In this document: positions 11,740 to 22,119 of the stretch, piece by piece
Numbering within the stretch: position 1 is the first letter of the stretch
Layout: each line of letters starts with the position of its first letter
Origin: Nelumbo lutea
Taxonomy: Eukaryota > Streptophyta > Magnoliopsida > Proteales > Nelumbonaceae
Assembly: GCA_022828595.1 (NCBI GenBank)
Contig: JAKGHH010000002.1
Coordinates: forward strand, 83,978,076 to 84,042,075
Direction of reading: 5' to 3'
DNA: 64,000 nt
Translations under genes and position numbers: made by a program
Notes under the pieces: model-generated
What the model saw: the letters and a program-made list of their open reading frames with translations, nothing else
Told to the model about the DNA's origin: nothing
The model's database searches: none

Positions 11740-12191
11740 GGTCATTTATTAGAACACACCTTATAGTTTTACATATTTAATTAAACCTACCTTATAGTTT
11801 TTATTTTACTAAAACATCCTATATATTTTACAACTTATTTACTTAATCAACCTTTCATAAGGAGTGTTTGTTTTTCCATTAAGCCCATGATTTTTTATTC
11901 TAAAATACCCTTAACACTTTTTTTGTATAGAAAATAAAATTGACCAAATATAGCCAATAAAGTGGTTGCATGTGTCTTATTAAGGGCATAAATGGTATTT
12001 TTATTTTTATTTTCTTTTGATTAAATTTATTTAAATGAACATTAGGGTCAACAATGTCATTTTCCACTATCGTCTAGCGGAAGATTGATTAAATCCATTG
12101 CAAATTATAAGTGGTGTTTTAGTAAAATGCCAACTATATGGTAAATTTTAGTAAATCCATGAAACTATAAGGGATATTTTAGTAAATGACC
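11740..12191. mobile_element. MITE with inverted termini
   Basis: The left end reads GGTCATTTATTAGAACA and the right end, reverse-complemented, reads GGTCATTTACTAAAATA. Both are followed by 'CCTTATAGTTT'-like sequence, so the arms pair for several tens of bases. The element is about 452 bp with no ORF. The target-site duplication is unclear, so the superfamily is not assigned. Confidence 0.65.
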
Positions 12192-12431
12192 ATTTTTATT
12201 ATTTATCTTTCACTTAATAAATCTCGTGCATCGTATGGGTCCCACTAGTATTTATATAAAATATATAATATAATGTAAAATAACATGTGTACATATATAT
12301 ACATTAAAAACAAAATGTATATATTTAAATATATGCAAGTTGGGCTTGAAGTATTAGGCCCAAGTTCGGTCATAAAATTTGCTGGGCTGATGCAAGCGCA
12401 GACCTAGGCTGGGCTGAAATGATTCACCCCT

Positions 12432-13232
12432 AATACGGATTATATGAGAAGAAGGAAACAATAGGGTCTTCAATGAGCAAAGCAAGTCAAAGGAGGAAGT
12501 AATTGAAGCAATAAAAATCGGACTATGCACATTGGGTTAAAACACTAATATAAGATTGGAATGGCAACTACCAAGATAAAACAAGTTAAAGCTGAATTTT
12601 GATGGGAGATCCTTTGGTAATCCGAGGAGAGCAGGTGTAGGGGGCGATTTTCGAAATCACCAAGGTGTAGTAGTGGTGCTGCTCTCAGGACCAATTGACT
12701 TTGGTGAGTAGATTCAGGCTGAAATTCTGGCTCTCCAACAAGGCTTAAAACGTGTTGAGCAGATAAGAGCAAGAGAATTGGTAATTGAGATAGATTCACC
12801 AATTGCTTATAGCTTGGGGCCTTGGGCAAAGCAGATCAATTCAGCCCCTTGGAAATTCAGACTTATCTTCACAAAAATTGGCCTACTTGCAAATTCAAAT
12901 TTTGGTCGGGTGTGAGGGAGATTCACTATTGGTTAAGCTTGGGCAAAGCAAATCAATTCATCACTTTGGAAATTCAGATTTGTCTTCAGAGAAAATGACC
13001 TACTTGCAAAGAGACTCAATTCAAGTTTTTGTTGGACGAAAAGGGAAGCAAATGGGTTGGTGGAAGTTCTAGCAAAGCAGGGAGTTCATAGACCCACTCT
13101 TTTCTGGCAATAATATAATCTGTTGTAACTTGGGTCACCTCTCTACCGGAAAGTTAGTACAAAACCAATAGCTAATTAAATTAATAAATGAATTTCTTTG
13201 CTGATCAAAAAAGAAAAAAAAAAAAAGAAAAC
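12432..13232 (+). pseudogene. LINE (L1-type) 3' end with RNase H domain and poly(A)
   Basis: Tail of the second ORF of an L1-type non-LTR retrotransposon. It reads 'SKSKEEVIEAIKIGLCTWV', then an RNase H domain opening K-L-N-F-D-G and carrying 'QAEILALQQGLKR' and 'RELVIEIDS', and ends A-N-G-L-V-E-V-L-A-K-Q-G. A poly(A)-rich tail closes it at 13206-13232. The 5' part is missing, as is usual for LINE copies. A 117-bp direct duplication inside the RNase H domain (about 12821-12937 and 12938-13054) and several stops inactivate it. Confidence 0.88.
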
Positions 13233-14430
13233 AGCAAGGTTATTAAATCTGGTTGTTCCAAGACATCATTGACCACTTAAAGACTCCAGAAACAAAGAGA
13301 AGATAAACTAACCAAATTAAAAGAATAACAAAAACTCTTGGGACTCGATGAAAATCCTATTTCTTCTATTGTTTCTTCTTGATCCCTTCTAGAATAAACC
13401 TGGAGGGGATAATCCCTATCAAGTACGTTTGAAAATATGTGGCAAGAAAAAAGTAAATGTAGGCAGTCCCAGGTCCCTAAGAATGAATCACATACTTGTC
13501 AGGCCACGACTCCATATTAGTAGGACATTAAAAAGAACTTTTCTGCCCTGGAATGTCATCATTCATTAGGGAGCAGAGATCAGGAAGGTAAGAAGCTGGT
13601 TCCCAGAAATATTTTAGAACACTTGACATGATGTTTGTTCATGCCTTCAAAACTCAAGTACTGCTCATCGAGAAGGAAATGCAATTCTCTGAGAAGCACT
13701 CTCCCATAAAGCAAAAAGAAATGACTGCTGCTTGATAATTATATATCATGGAGGATTTTAATTTGGATACAAGTTTTGTCAGACCTGGATAGGATTGGAT
13801 GGTCAGACTTTATGAACTAGGACCCAGCATATTTCCCAGGGTTTTAATCCCAGTTCCCAATTTTCTGGAAAATTGGTTAAAACACAATTGGCCAGGAGTG
13901 AATTGTTTAAAATCAGCCAGGCTTTTTGGTAGACAGGTGGTTTTCAGTGAACCAACCAGGTCATTTGTTTTAAAAATTATTCTTAGCTATTGAAGAGAAG
14001 GAAATGCAGGAGACTCAAACCCAGGTTAATTTTTTGAAAATAACAAAACAACTGAGCTACAAGTTTGTTCATGTTTAAAGCATAGGTATAGTTTAACATA
14101 TTGTATAACATCTAGAAAATTTCACTGAGAAACTCAACTAGCAAGATTCAGCCTCCACATCATACCCATGAAAAGCAGAAGAATAATCATCGAACCTCAA
14201 CTTCAGCATATGTCATTATTGCATAGAATTTTAGACATTCTTAAATATGACATCGCAGGACATTTGTTCAACCTAGTATTTACATCACTATTGCATATGT
14301 CACTACATTCTTATTATTTAACCAGGAATTCTCTAGGGATACCCAAAATACTCTTAGTGACTTGAAGAATTCTAGAATCCATCACTATTGAGTTTAACAA
14401 CAGTTGAGCTGCAATAGCTTCTGCAAAACA
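13233..14430. other. Unassigned spacer
   Basis: No gene or repeat family recognised. The stretch 13980-14060 ('ggagactcaaacccaggtt', 'acaaaacaactgagctac') has the look of a dispersed repeat, but no boundaries could be found. The short frames here have no family signature. Confidence 0.5.
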
Positions 14431-14665
14431 ATTTTTTTTTTATCAATAACAGAAACTTTTATTAATAAAGGAAACTCTTACCCCAACCAAAAAGTAAAAC
14501 ATCACACTACAACACAGCCCAAAAGAAACAAGCTCTTCCCACCCCTTGTTTAGCTAAAACGTCTGCGAAAGAAATGGCACTCCTCTTTGACCACTGAAAC
14601 TGAAAATTAGTCCACGTAAATCTGGCTTGAAGTAGGGGGAATTCCTTTAGCTCACATTCACAAAG
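14431..14665 (-). pseudogene. LINE 3' end, RNase H terminus and tail
   Basis: On the minus strand this encodes the last part of an L1-type RNase H domain ('ARFTWTNFQFQWSKRSAISF', then 'ADVLAKQGVGRA') followed by a 3' UTR and a poly(A) tail, seen as the T run at 14433-14442. The 5' side is cut off near 14665, where recognisable similarity stops. It is a truncated, inactive copy. Confidence 0.82.
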
Positions 14666-15149
14666 CTCTATCTAATCATTAAACTTTCTTCCACAAAACA
14701 ATATTGCACCACCAAACTAGATTAGGTGTCTGAGGTATACGAAATAATGCACTGGAAACCAGGGAATAGTTAAGAACGTAGTGCCATCCATGTACTTCAT
14801 TATTAATTTTCCCTAACATTGCCAACATTTCTGGTCCACATAAAGCAAGATCAGATAACAGTTCAGTAAGCAACTTCTGGGTTTCTGATTCCTTTATCCA
14901 GATATTAAAGATGGAAGTAAAATGATTGCCTAATTCATTAATAAACCATAAACTCCAACTTGCCTCCCCTGTTCATAGATCAAGAAACCTTCTTATCACT
15001 TCTTCAAATGGGATCCTTAATATAACCTTTTACATATAGCACCCACCCACAAACCTTGAAGATTAGACATCTAAATGGCTCCGTCTCATTGTTTATAGAA
15101 TACAACATCTTTCTCCAAAACAGGCTCTTGTCATAATAACATCCCAGAT
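14666..15149. other. Unassigned sequence with a 64-codon minus-strand frame
   Basis: A minus-strand frame at 14679-14873 reads 'LTELLSDLALCGPEMLAMLG'. I do not recognise it; it may be an eroded exon or part of an older repeat. The remainder to 15149 has short frames only. Confidence 0.35.
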
Positions 15150-15790
15150 CTACTCACAAGGTCATTCATCATCGTCATCATCCAAGCCTTATCCCAACTA
15201 TATGGGGTCGGCTACATGAATCCTATTTCACCATTCCATTCTGTTTAATGTCATATCCATTTGTTAAATTCTTGGTGCTTACATCATTTCTTATTACTTC
15301 TACCCATGTCCTTTTTGGTCTAGCCCCAGCCCTTCTAACCCCTTCAACTTGCAACAAATCACTTCTTTTGGGTGTTGTTGATCGTCTTCTATGCATGTGA
15401 ACAAACTATCATAGTCTACTCTCTCATTTACCACCTATTGGAGGTACTCCTAGGTTCTTTTCAGTGTCTTCATTTCTGATCCTATCCTTTCTAGTTTTTT
15501 CACTCATCCATCTTAGTATATGCATTTACGCCACACTCATTTTTGGACATTTTGTTTCTTGACTGCCAAACACTCTGCTCCATCCAGCGTAGTCGGCCTT
15601 ACATTTGCAACTGTTTTATAGAACTTCCCTTTTTATCTGAGTGTTTGTCTATCACATAAAATTCCAAATGCACCCCTCCATTTTACCCATCCTTCACTCA
15701 TGGGAGACATCCTCCTCAATCTCTCCCTTGTTATGAATTATCAAACCAAGGTAAGAGGGACAAATCAACTTATCTCTTGGTCTCCAATCC
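15150..15790 (-). pseudogene. RTE-type LINE, C-terminal RT fragment and 3' end
   Basis: On the minus strand the fragment carries hallmarks of plant RTE-clade LINEs. These are a 'YLG' region, then 'GKFYKTVANVRPTTLDGAEC', 'LAVKKQNVQK', 'IGSEMKT', and finally a 'RRAGARPKRTWVEVIRNDV' segment. The 3' end is the widespread 'gtcggctacatgaatcc' block, followed by a short GATGATGA-like tail (plus-strand 'catcgtcatcatcc', about 15171-15184) in place of poly(A), as RTE elements have. Many stops and frame changes show long decay. Confidence 0.85.
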
Positions 15791-16050
15791 TAAGTGTACC
15801 GTGAAGAGAAATATACAGTTCTTTGGATAAAGCATTATAAAACTGTATTGAAGCAGTTCATAACATGATTGTAGAAACTAAGGCAAAACATGCATTACCT
15901 ACCCTTTGTCTTTTCTAGCAGATTAGAAAGGGTTAATTCCAATTTCCAAGAGATCAACATATGGTAGAAACAATATTTTAAAACCTGACCAAGTAAGATG
16001 GTTCAATCACTCGAACCATACAAGGTTGGGTAGAGAGAGAAAGTGTTGAT

Positions 16051-16325
16051 TTTTTTTTTCTTTTTTTTTTGTTAAACAACAGTGGAATATATTATCAGCC
16101 TTAAAAGAACTTCCCATCGAGACAGTAGGGGTAATACAAGAAAAAAAAAGTTTAAACTTTAAGTTAGAACTAAACACCAAATACAACTATGTTCTGTCAC
16201 CCCTGCTCTGGCTAAGCTGTCAAATTGGGTGTTAGCCGATCTAGGGATCCACCTGAATGAGCAGTTCAGACTGCATCCGGTGGAATTTGCTTCCCTAACC
16301 AAAGCTTTAAACCTCCAAGGTAGTT
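16051..16325 (-). pseudogene. LINE 3' end next to a second LINE tail
   Basis: Minus strand: end of an L1-type RNase H domain ('NTQFDSLARAGVTEHS' with small frame slips), a 3' UTR, and a poly(A) tail seen as the T-rich run 16050-16071. Its 5' side stops where the tail of another LINE begins at about 16329, so two LINE ends lie head-to-tail. Confidence 0.72.
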
Positions 16326-16368
16326 TGTTTTTTTGATCAATAACAATGAATTTATTAATAATTAGGAA
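16326..16368 (-). pseudogene. Tail of the LINE that N1 inserted into
   Basis: T run plus 'gatcaataac' and 'tttattaataa', matching the tail layout of the LINE at 14431. It ends with AGGAA (16364-16368), one copy of the N1 target-site duplication. The same LINE resumes at 23665. Confidence 0.75.
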
Positions 16369-16677
16369 AGTAGAAATCTGCTGAATTAAAAAATATGAAA
16401 AAAAAGTAGTTTCTTGAAGAGAGAAGGAAGAGAAAAGGAGAAGAAGAGAAATTGAAAAGAAAAGAGAGCAATAATCTGGCTGCCCCTTACTTATTATTTA
16501 TACTAAAAATAATAGAACAATACAAATACAACTATGCCCTTATAGGGCGGCAAAACATAAAACAACATATATAACACTCAAAAACATAATAAAATTTGGA
16601 CTCACATAACTACTGTGGTCCCCACCTCCTATCTAACAACTAACATAAAACATCATAAAATTAATTAACCTTCAACA
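16369..16677 (-). repeat. N1 3' LTR
   Basis: 309 bp, nearly identical in layout to 23366-23664. On the minus strand it begins TGTTGAAGG directly after the PPT and ends TTTCTACT. A TATAAATA-like box (minus strand, about 16496) fits a core promoter. Confidence 0.92.
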
Positions 16678-16692
16678 CTCCCCCTCAAGTTG
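16678..16692 (-). other. N1 polypurine tract
   Basis: On the minus strand a G-rich purine run (TTGAGGGGGAG) abuts the 3' LTR start. It serves as the plus-strand DNA primer site in LTR retrotransposons. Confidence 0.9.
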
Positions 16693-16916
16693 GGAGTAAA
16701 TACACATTCCCAACTTGCGTAGATCATGTTCAAGCTTGTTCTTTGCCACCCCTTTAGTGAGAACATCAGCCAGTTGCAACTTTGAAGATATATAAGGCAA
16801 ACAAATTTCTTCAGTTGTTACCCTTTCTCTTATAAAGTGTCTATCAACTTCAATGTGTTTTGTCCTATCATGCTGAATTGAATTGTGGGCAATATTGATT
16901 GCAGCCTGATTATGAC
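16693..16916 (-). pseudogene. N1 RNase H, C-terminal part
   Basis: C-terminal end of the Copia polyprotein: 'NQAAINIAHNSIQHDRTKHI', 'EVDRHFIRERV', 'QLADVLTKGV' and a final 'GMCIYSQLEGEC' that overlaps the PPT. The frame is open here. It is cut at 16916 by the inverted-end element and resumes at 18797, where the coding sense continues directly. This shows the insertion interrupted an already placed N1. Confidence 0.9.
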
Positions 16917-17249
16917 TGTAGAGGAGATGGGTCGAATGGCCCATAGACTGTTATTTCATGTTATGTTTATGTTTTCCTCTGTAATGGGCCTTATTCTGGG
17001 CTCATACTCTGTAATGTTCTGTTTTTGTAATCTCTTGCCCACTCAAGGGCCTCTCTGTAATATTTCAAAGATTAACTTAATAAAATGTTTAGAGTGTTAG
17101 AGGGAGGTTTAGTTCGAACCTATCACTCTCTAACTCTCATTGCCGCCAACTCCCTCTCTCTCTCAACTTATTAATCTTCTCTTGTTCATTTTTCTAGTTT
17201 TGCATCTAATCTCAACCAGTCCTATACTTCAAGAGACAATTTTCAACTT
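16917..17249 (+). repeat. LTR of the inverted-end element
   Basis: 333 bp from TGTAGAGG to the base before the PBS. It includes an 'attaacttaataaaatg' stretch and a pyrimidine-rich stretch before the leader. The first ~110 bp recur inverted at 18681-18791. Confidence 0.85.
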
Positions 17250-17262
17250 GGTATTAGAGCGG
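17250..17262 (+). other. Primer-binding site (Met-tRNA type)
   Basis: TGGTATTAGAGCG immediately follows the LTR. It differs by one base from the usual Copia TGGTATCAGAGC, complementary to the 3' end of initiator tRNA-Met. Confidence 0.85.
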
Positions 17263-18099
17263 GCTAGAGCTTGGCGTGACCCTCATGTGGTTCTAGTCCA
17301 ACCAACTGCATGAGGATGTTCTAGGGCTGGAAATTTAAAGTCATTCACCTGGTTCTTGAAGGTCATTGGAGGGTGCCCAAGTCTCTACACACTTGGAGAA
17401 TAGTTCGGTGACCAGGAAGAATCATAGAGCAAGGTGTTCGGCCTTATTTGAAATCAGAGAGAAAGGTGTTCGGCATGGTTTGAAGTTCAAATCAGAGATT
17501 CACTTACTGTAAGTTATCTCAGTTATTGCTGGGTTATTTTCGTTACTCGGGAGGGCTGTTAAAGTATTTGAAACCCTCCTCCATTCTGCCCTACTATTCG
17601 GCTGTTGCAGGACTGATTCAACTCAAAGATTTCTGGGTTGTTTAGGAGTGCAGTCCAGGCTGTTGTTGGACTGTCAAGTTGCTGAAACTGATTTGGACTC
17701 AGTGGTACTAGTCCAAAAATTCTGTCCAACCTTTGTTTTGGACCTATACAAAACATTATTGAAGTGGTTCCTACTACTTAACAGTAGGGTGTTAACTACT
17801 GCACACAGAGTGTTTGTCAAAAGGGCTCTTAAGGACTGTGGACTGTTATTTCTTCTCTTTGGGACAACAGTTGTTGGGGACCTGAAATACTTGTGTTGGG
17901 AGGTCTGTTGGTTGCCCCTTGAAGGCTGAAATAGTATTTCTTACTCTAGAAAGTGCTGCCACCGAGTTGGACTATCACGGTTATCAAGACTGAACTATTT
18001 TTTGTGAGCTAGTTGTTGTTGTCGATTTAGCTCAAATTAAGTTCACCAAGATTCCCTGTACCTTGGAAAACTTATTAAAACCCTAATTGGAGCCTTTGC
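17263..18099 (+). other. Untranslated leader of the inverted-end element
   Basis: Non-coding stretch between PBS and gag, rich in 'gtgttcgg' and 'ttgttgg' motifs. The short frames at 17559-17929 show no family signature and I take them as chance. Confidence 0.7.
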
Positions 18100-18696
18100 A
18101 TGATGGATTCCTCGGACCTTGAAAGCAAGAGTGCTGCTGAATATGGACAGACTTTGGGAACCCCAGTCAATTCTATGTTGGCTGTAACTACAATTAAACT
18201 TGATGGGACCAACTACTTGGCATGGTCACCATCAGTGAAAATCCATAGTAGCAGAGGAAAATGGGGGTTTATTTCTATGAGCAAGAAAAATCCCCTAGAG
18301 AATGATCCATTTATGAGAGATGGATGCAAAAGAACTACATAGTGATTGGGTGGCTTGTGAATTCAATGCAGCCATAGATTAATCAACACTATCTTTGGAT
18401 GAATTCAACTAAGGAAATCTGGGATAGTGTTCCAGAAACCTACTCCCAAAAATTGAATGTCGCCAAAGCCTATAAAATGAGGAGTAATGTGAAGAATCTA
18501 AGACAGGGGGAGAAATCACATGCAACATACTTCTTAGCCCTGAAATCTCTATGGCAAGAGATTGATCTGATAGAAGTTGTGACATGGGATACCCCCAATG
18601 ATGCTGAAACATACAGGAAATTAGTTGAAAGGAATAGGGTCTTTGAGTTCCTAACAGGGCTGAATCCTGAATATGACATCACAAAACAAAACATTA
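18100..18696 (+). pseudogene. Copia gag, truncated
   Basis: UBN2-type Copia gag. The N-terminal frame (18100-18342) has 'TTIKLDGTNYLAWSPSVKIH' and 'GKWGFIS'. After a stop and a shift the second frame (from 18399) has 'MNSTKEIWDSVPETYS', 'KAYKMRSNV', 'YFLALKSLWQEIDLI' and 'VFEFLTGLNPEYDI'. The same motifs occur in the N1 gag. The zinc knuckle is missing: the frame runs straight into the inverted LTR at about 18681. A stretch of A and C bases there fits both gag and LTR, so the last residues of the frame are LTR-derived. Confidence 0.87.
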
Positions 18697-18791
18697 CAGA
18701 GTATGGGCCTAGAAGAAGACCCATTACAAAGGGAAACATAAACATAACATGAAATAACAGTCTATGGGTCATTCAGCCCATCTCCTCTACA
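18681..18791 (-). repeat. Inverted copy of the LTR 5' end
   Basis: Reverse complement of the first ~110 bp of the LTR at 16917, with a few substitutions. It forms the right terminus of the element and abuts the right copy of the target-site duplication. Confidence 0.9.
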
Positions 18792-18796
18792 ATCAC

Positions 18797-20060
18797 AATA
18801 TAACATCATTAGTTCCTCTGCTTTCACTCCAATCTCACTCAAAAGAGATTTAACCCAAAGAAGTTTTGAGACACCATGAGCCATGGATCTATACTCAGCC
18901 CCTACACTTGACCTTGCCACAACCGCTTGCTTCTTACTCTTCCATGAGATCAAGTTTCCACCTACAAAGGTACATACTCCTGATATAGACCTCCTGTCAT
19001 CTAAGCATCCGATCCAGTCTGCATCTATATAGGATTCTAGCTTCAGATTCTCATGATTTGAGAAAATAATGCCTCTACTAGGGTGCTTTTTCAGATATTC
19101 ATGTATTCTCTCAATAACTTCCTAGTGTTGAACCCGAGGTGCATGCATGTACTGACTCACAACACTAACAACATAAGAAATATCTAATCATGTCATACAC
19201 AAATACAGCAGTCGGACTACCATTCTTTGATATCTCCCTACATCCTTAAACAACTTACCCTCTACACCATTAATTCTGTGATTTGAATCAATAGGAGTGC
19301 CTACTAGTTTGGTTACCAGCTTTCCATTCTCCCGTAGTAGGTCAATTACAGACTTTCTTTGTGAAATGAAGATCCCATGCTTGGATCTTGCAACTTCAAT
19401 CCCCAAGAAGTATTTGAGCTCATCAAGATCTTTGATTTCAAATCTTGCTACAATGACTTTTTGAGATCATCAATCTCCTCCAAATCATTTTTTGTCACCA
19501 CTATATCATCCGCATACACAATCAGAAATGACACCAGCGCATCTCTCCTCTTCACAAAGAGGGTGTGATCAGATTGTGTCTGTGTGTATCCAAAACGGAT
19601 GAGTGCCCCTCTGGACCTATCAAACCAAGCCCTAGGTGATTGTTTTAGTCCATACAGAGATTTTCTGAGTCTGCACAACATTCATTTACCAACATTTTCA
19701 TAAAAGCCTACTGGAATATCCATATATACCTCATCCTGTAAATCACCATTGAGGAAGGCATTTTTGACATCAAGCTGGAACAAGGGCCATGAATAGGTGG
19801 CTGCTAGAGATAAAAGGATACGAACTGAACTCATCTTAGCTACTAGTGCAAAGGTTTCCAGATAATCAACACCATAGGTCTGAGTATACCCTTTTGCTAC
19901 CAACCTTGCCTTGTACCTCTCTATCTTGCCATTGGCCTTATACTTCAATGTGAATACCCATCTACATTCGACTGTCTCCTTATCTGGGGGAGATCAATTA
20001 TTTCTCGAGTTTGGTTTTTGACCAAAACATCCATCTCATCTTGCATGGTCTTTTTCCACT
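18797..20060 (-). pseudogene. N1 reverse transcriptase and RNase H, N-terminal part
   Basis: Ty1/Copia RT followed by RNase H. Read on the minus strand: 'GKIERYKARLVAKGYTQTYG', 'PLFQLDVKNAFLNGDL', 'KSLYGLKQSPRAWFDR', the catalytic 'FLIVYADDIVVTKND', 'GIEVARSKHGIFISQRK', then RNase H 'SWKSKKQAVVARSSVGAEYR'. Frames change between 19682, 19448 and 19188, and stops occur between blocks, so it is inactive. RNase H continues at 16693-16916 after the nested insertion. Confidence 0.92.
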
Positions 20061-21960
20061 TAGGTTTCCGAGAGCCTCAGTAACATTCCTGGGTATAAAC
20101 ACAAAATCCAGGGAAGAAAGAAAAGCACGGTAGGAGGGTGATAAGGCGTTGTAGGAAAGATGGCGTGAAATGCAACGGGTTGTACACTTTCTCTTCCCGT
20201 ATGAAGTGCAATGGAAGATCAAGGTCAATGGGATCAGCTGCAACAATGGTGTTAGGGATGAGAACATTATCATCAGAAAACATAGCAGGCTCAGGCTTAG
20301 GCTCATGAGGAATGCCTAGAACTGTATCTGCCAAATCTGGAGTTTCAGAAGGACTAATAGAGAGTGGTGTGGGTTGAGGATGTGTGGTGTCAACCATCAT
20401 CTGTCGGCGCTGATATTTCTATGAGACTGTTCGTAGTGGCTCAAGTAATGAAACTAGAGGTGCAGGTGTTGGCTGAACTTATGCAAGTGCTGGCTGAACT
20501 GATGGAGGCACCAAAGAAATAGGAAGAGGAACAACATGTGAGTTCTCCTCCCCAAAACTCTCCCCCTAAGGAGAACCACTCAAGAAGAAGAATGTGGATC
20601 CAAAGAAGGTAACATCCATAGTGATAAATCTGCTCCTAGACACTAGGTCATAACAGCAATACCCCTTTTGGTTATGAAAAACACATTTCTTGGCCTTAGG
20701 ATTCAATTTCTTGCGATGAGGGCCAAGAATGTGAACAAAAGAAACACAACCAAAATCCCTCAGAGGTATATGAAATATCTCCTCATCTGGATTAAAAATA
20801 CTAAATGGCACCTTAAACCCCAAAGCCTGTGAAGGAACACAGTTAATCAAATTTACGACACTAAGAACTGCATCTCCCTAGAACTGCACAGGAACAGAAG
20901 CGCACACCATAAGACTCCTTGCCACCTCCACAATGTGTCTGTTTTTCCTCTCAACAACACCATCCTATTGTGGTGTATATGCATAACTTATCTGATGAAC
21001 TACACCATGTTCTAAGAGATATATGGTCAGGTCCTTCTCAAAGTACTCTCTAGCATTATCTTATCTAAAAGCCTTAGTTTTCACTCCAAATTGTGTGAGA
21101 ACCATCTGGTGGAACTGTTGTACCAAGTAAAGAATCCCATCACGTGATCTCATCAAATATATTCAAGAATATCATGTATAATCATCCACAAACAAGAAAA
21201 AGTAACAGAATCCTCCCATGGAAGGGATATGATATGGCCACCATACATCAGTGTAAACAATATAAAAAGTAGTACTTCTTTTATTACTTGGTTTAAAAGA
21301 CTATCTACAATGCTTTCCTAACTGACAACTCCCACACTCCAAAGTAGATAACTAAACAGACTCAAACAACTTTAGGAAAAGACATTTCAAATAACTAAAA
21401 GAAAGATGTCCCAAGCGATTGTGCCAAAGCATAATCTGATTCACTGACTCTGACTCACTACTATTGCTGCTGCTAACATGATGGCACTAATGTCTCGGAA
21501 TCTCATCCAGAAGGTAGACTCCATTCACCTCCGACCACTCAACAAGCATCTTCTTTGACTCCAAATCCTGCAAAACACAATTAACAGGCAATAGGTTGGT
21601 ATGAAGTTTAGGGACATGTAAAATAGAAGACAGAGTTATATCATTGGTCACTCTAATTGTCCCCTTCCCAGCAATGGGCATATGTGGACCATCTGTTGTA
21701 GAGACTCTATCTCTACCAGAGCACAACTGATAGGAACTAAAAAGAGTAGGGGCATTAATCACGTGCTCAAATGCCTCTGAATCTATAGTCCAGGGAGGTC
21801 CCTCCTTACCTGAAGTGGAGGCAAAATTTGTAGTTGTATATGAACTACTTGTATGTGCAAAGGAAGTGGTATAGTTGGCTCATGCATTCTGCTATCCATT
21901 TGGAAGGCTAGATCTAGGTGAATCTTTCTTACTCATAAGTTGTCTAAACCTCTTCAATTC
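20061..21960 (-). pseudogene. N1 protease-integrase region
   Basis: Minus strand, from high to low coordinates: a protease/GAG-pre-integrase part with 'GKGTIRVTNDITLSSILHVP' and 'KLHTNLLPVN' (21487-21762); an integrase core that is badly broken between about 20860 and 21480; and the integrase C-terminal part ('PFSIFNPDEEIFHIPLRDFG', 'KCVFHNQKGYCCYD', 'FITMDVTFF') at 20566-20850. The variable linker to RT follows. The Copia order protease-integrase-RT is preserved. Stops and frameshifts are numerous. Confidence 0.88.
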
Positions 21961-22119
21961 TGTTCACATTGTTGCTACTGCAATGGATTCACAATCAGTT
22001 TGGGAAAGAGGGGCCAAATAGTTTCCTGTAGTGGATATATTTGCATTTCCATTCTTGTTCCTTATCAAAGCAGGCATAAAATTTGGATGAATCTTCCAAC
22101 AAGTGTCCTTGGTATGCTT

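Larger units (their letters stand above)
16917..18791 (+). mobile_element. Truncated Copia with inverted LTR ends
   Basis: It begins TGTAGAGGAGATGGG and ends CCCATCTCCTCTACA, so both ends are the same LTR 5' terminus. The inverted repeat runs about 110 bp. Flanking pentamers are ATGAC (16912-16916) and ATCAC (18792-18796), one mismatch. Inside are a full LTR, a Met-tRNA PBS variant, a leader and a gag frame, then an abrupt switch to the inverted LTR end. Protease to RNase H are absent. Confidence 0.88.

Noticed and set aside
14679..14873. 64-codon frame 'LTELLSDLALCGPEMLAMLG' as a host exon
   Set aside because: Too short, no recognised domain and no splice context that I could support; left as unassigned.
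18684..18752. Extended C-terminus of the gag frame ending '...RRRPITKGNINIT'
   Set aside because: These residues come from the inverted LTR read through in frame, not from gag.
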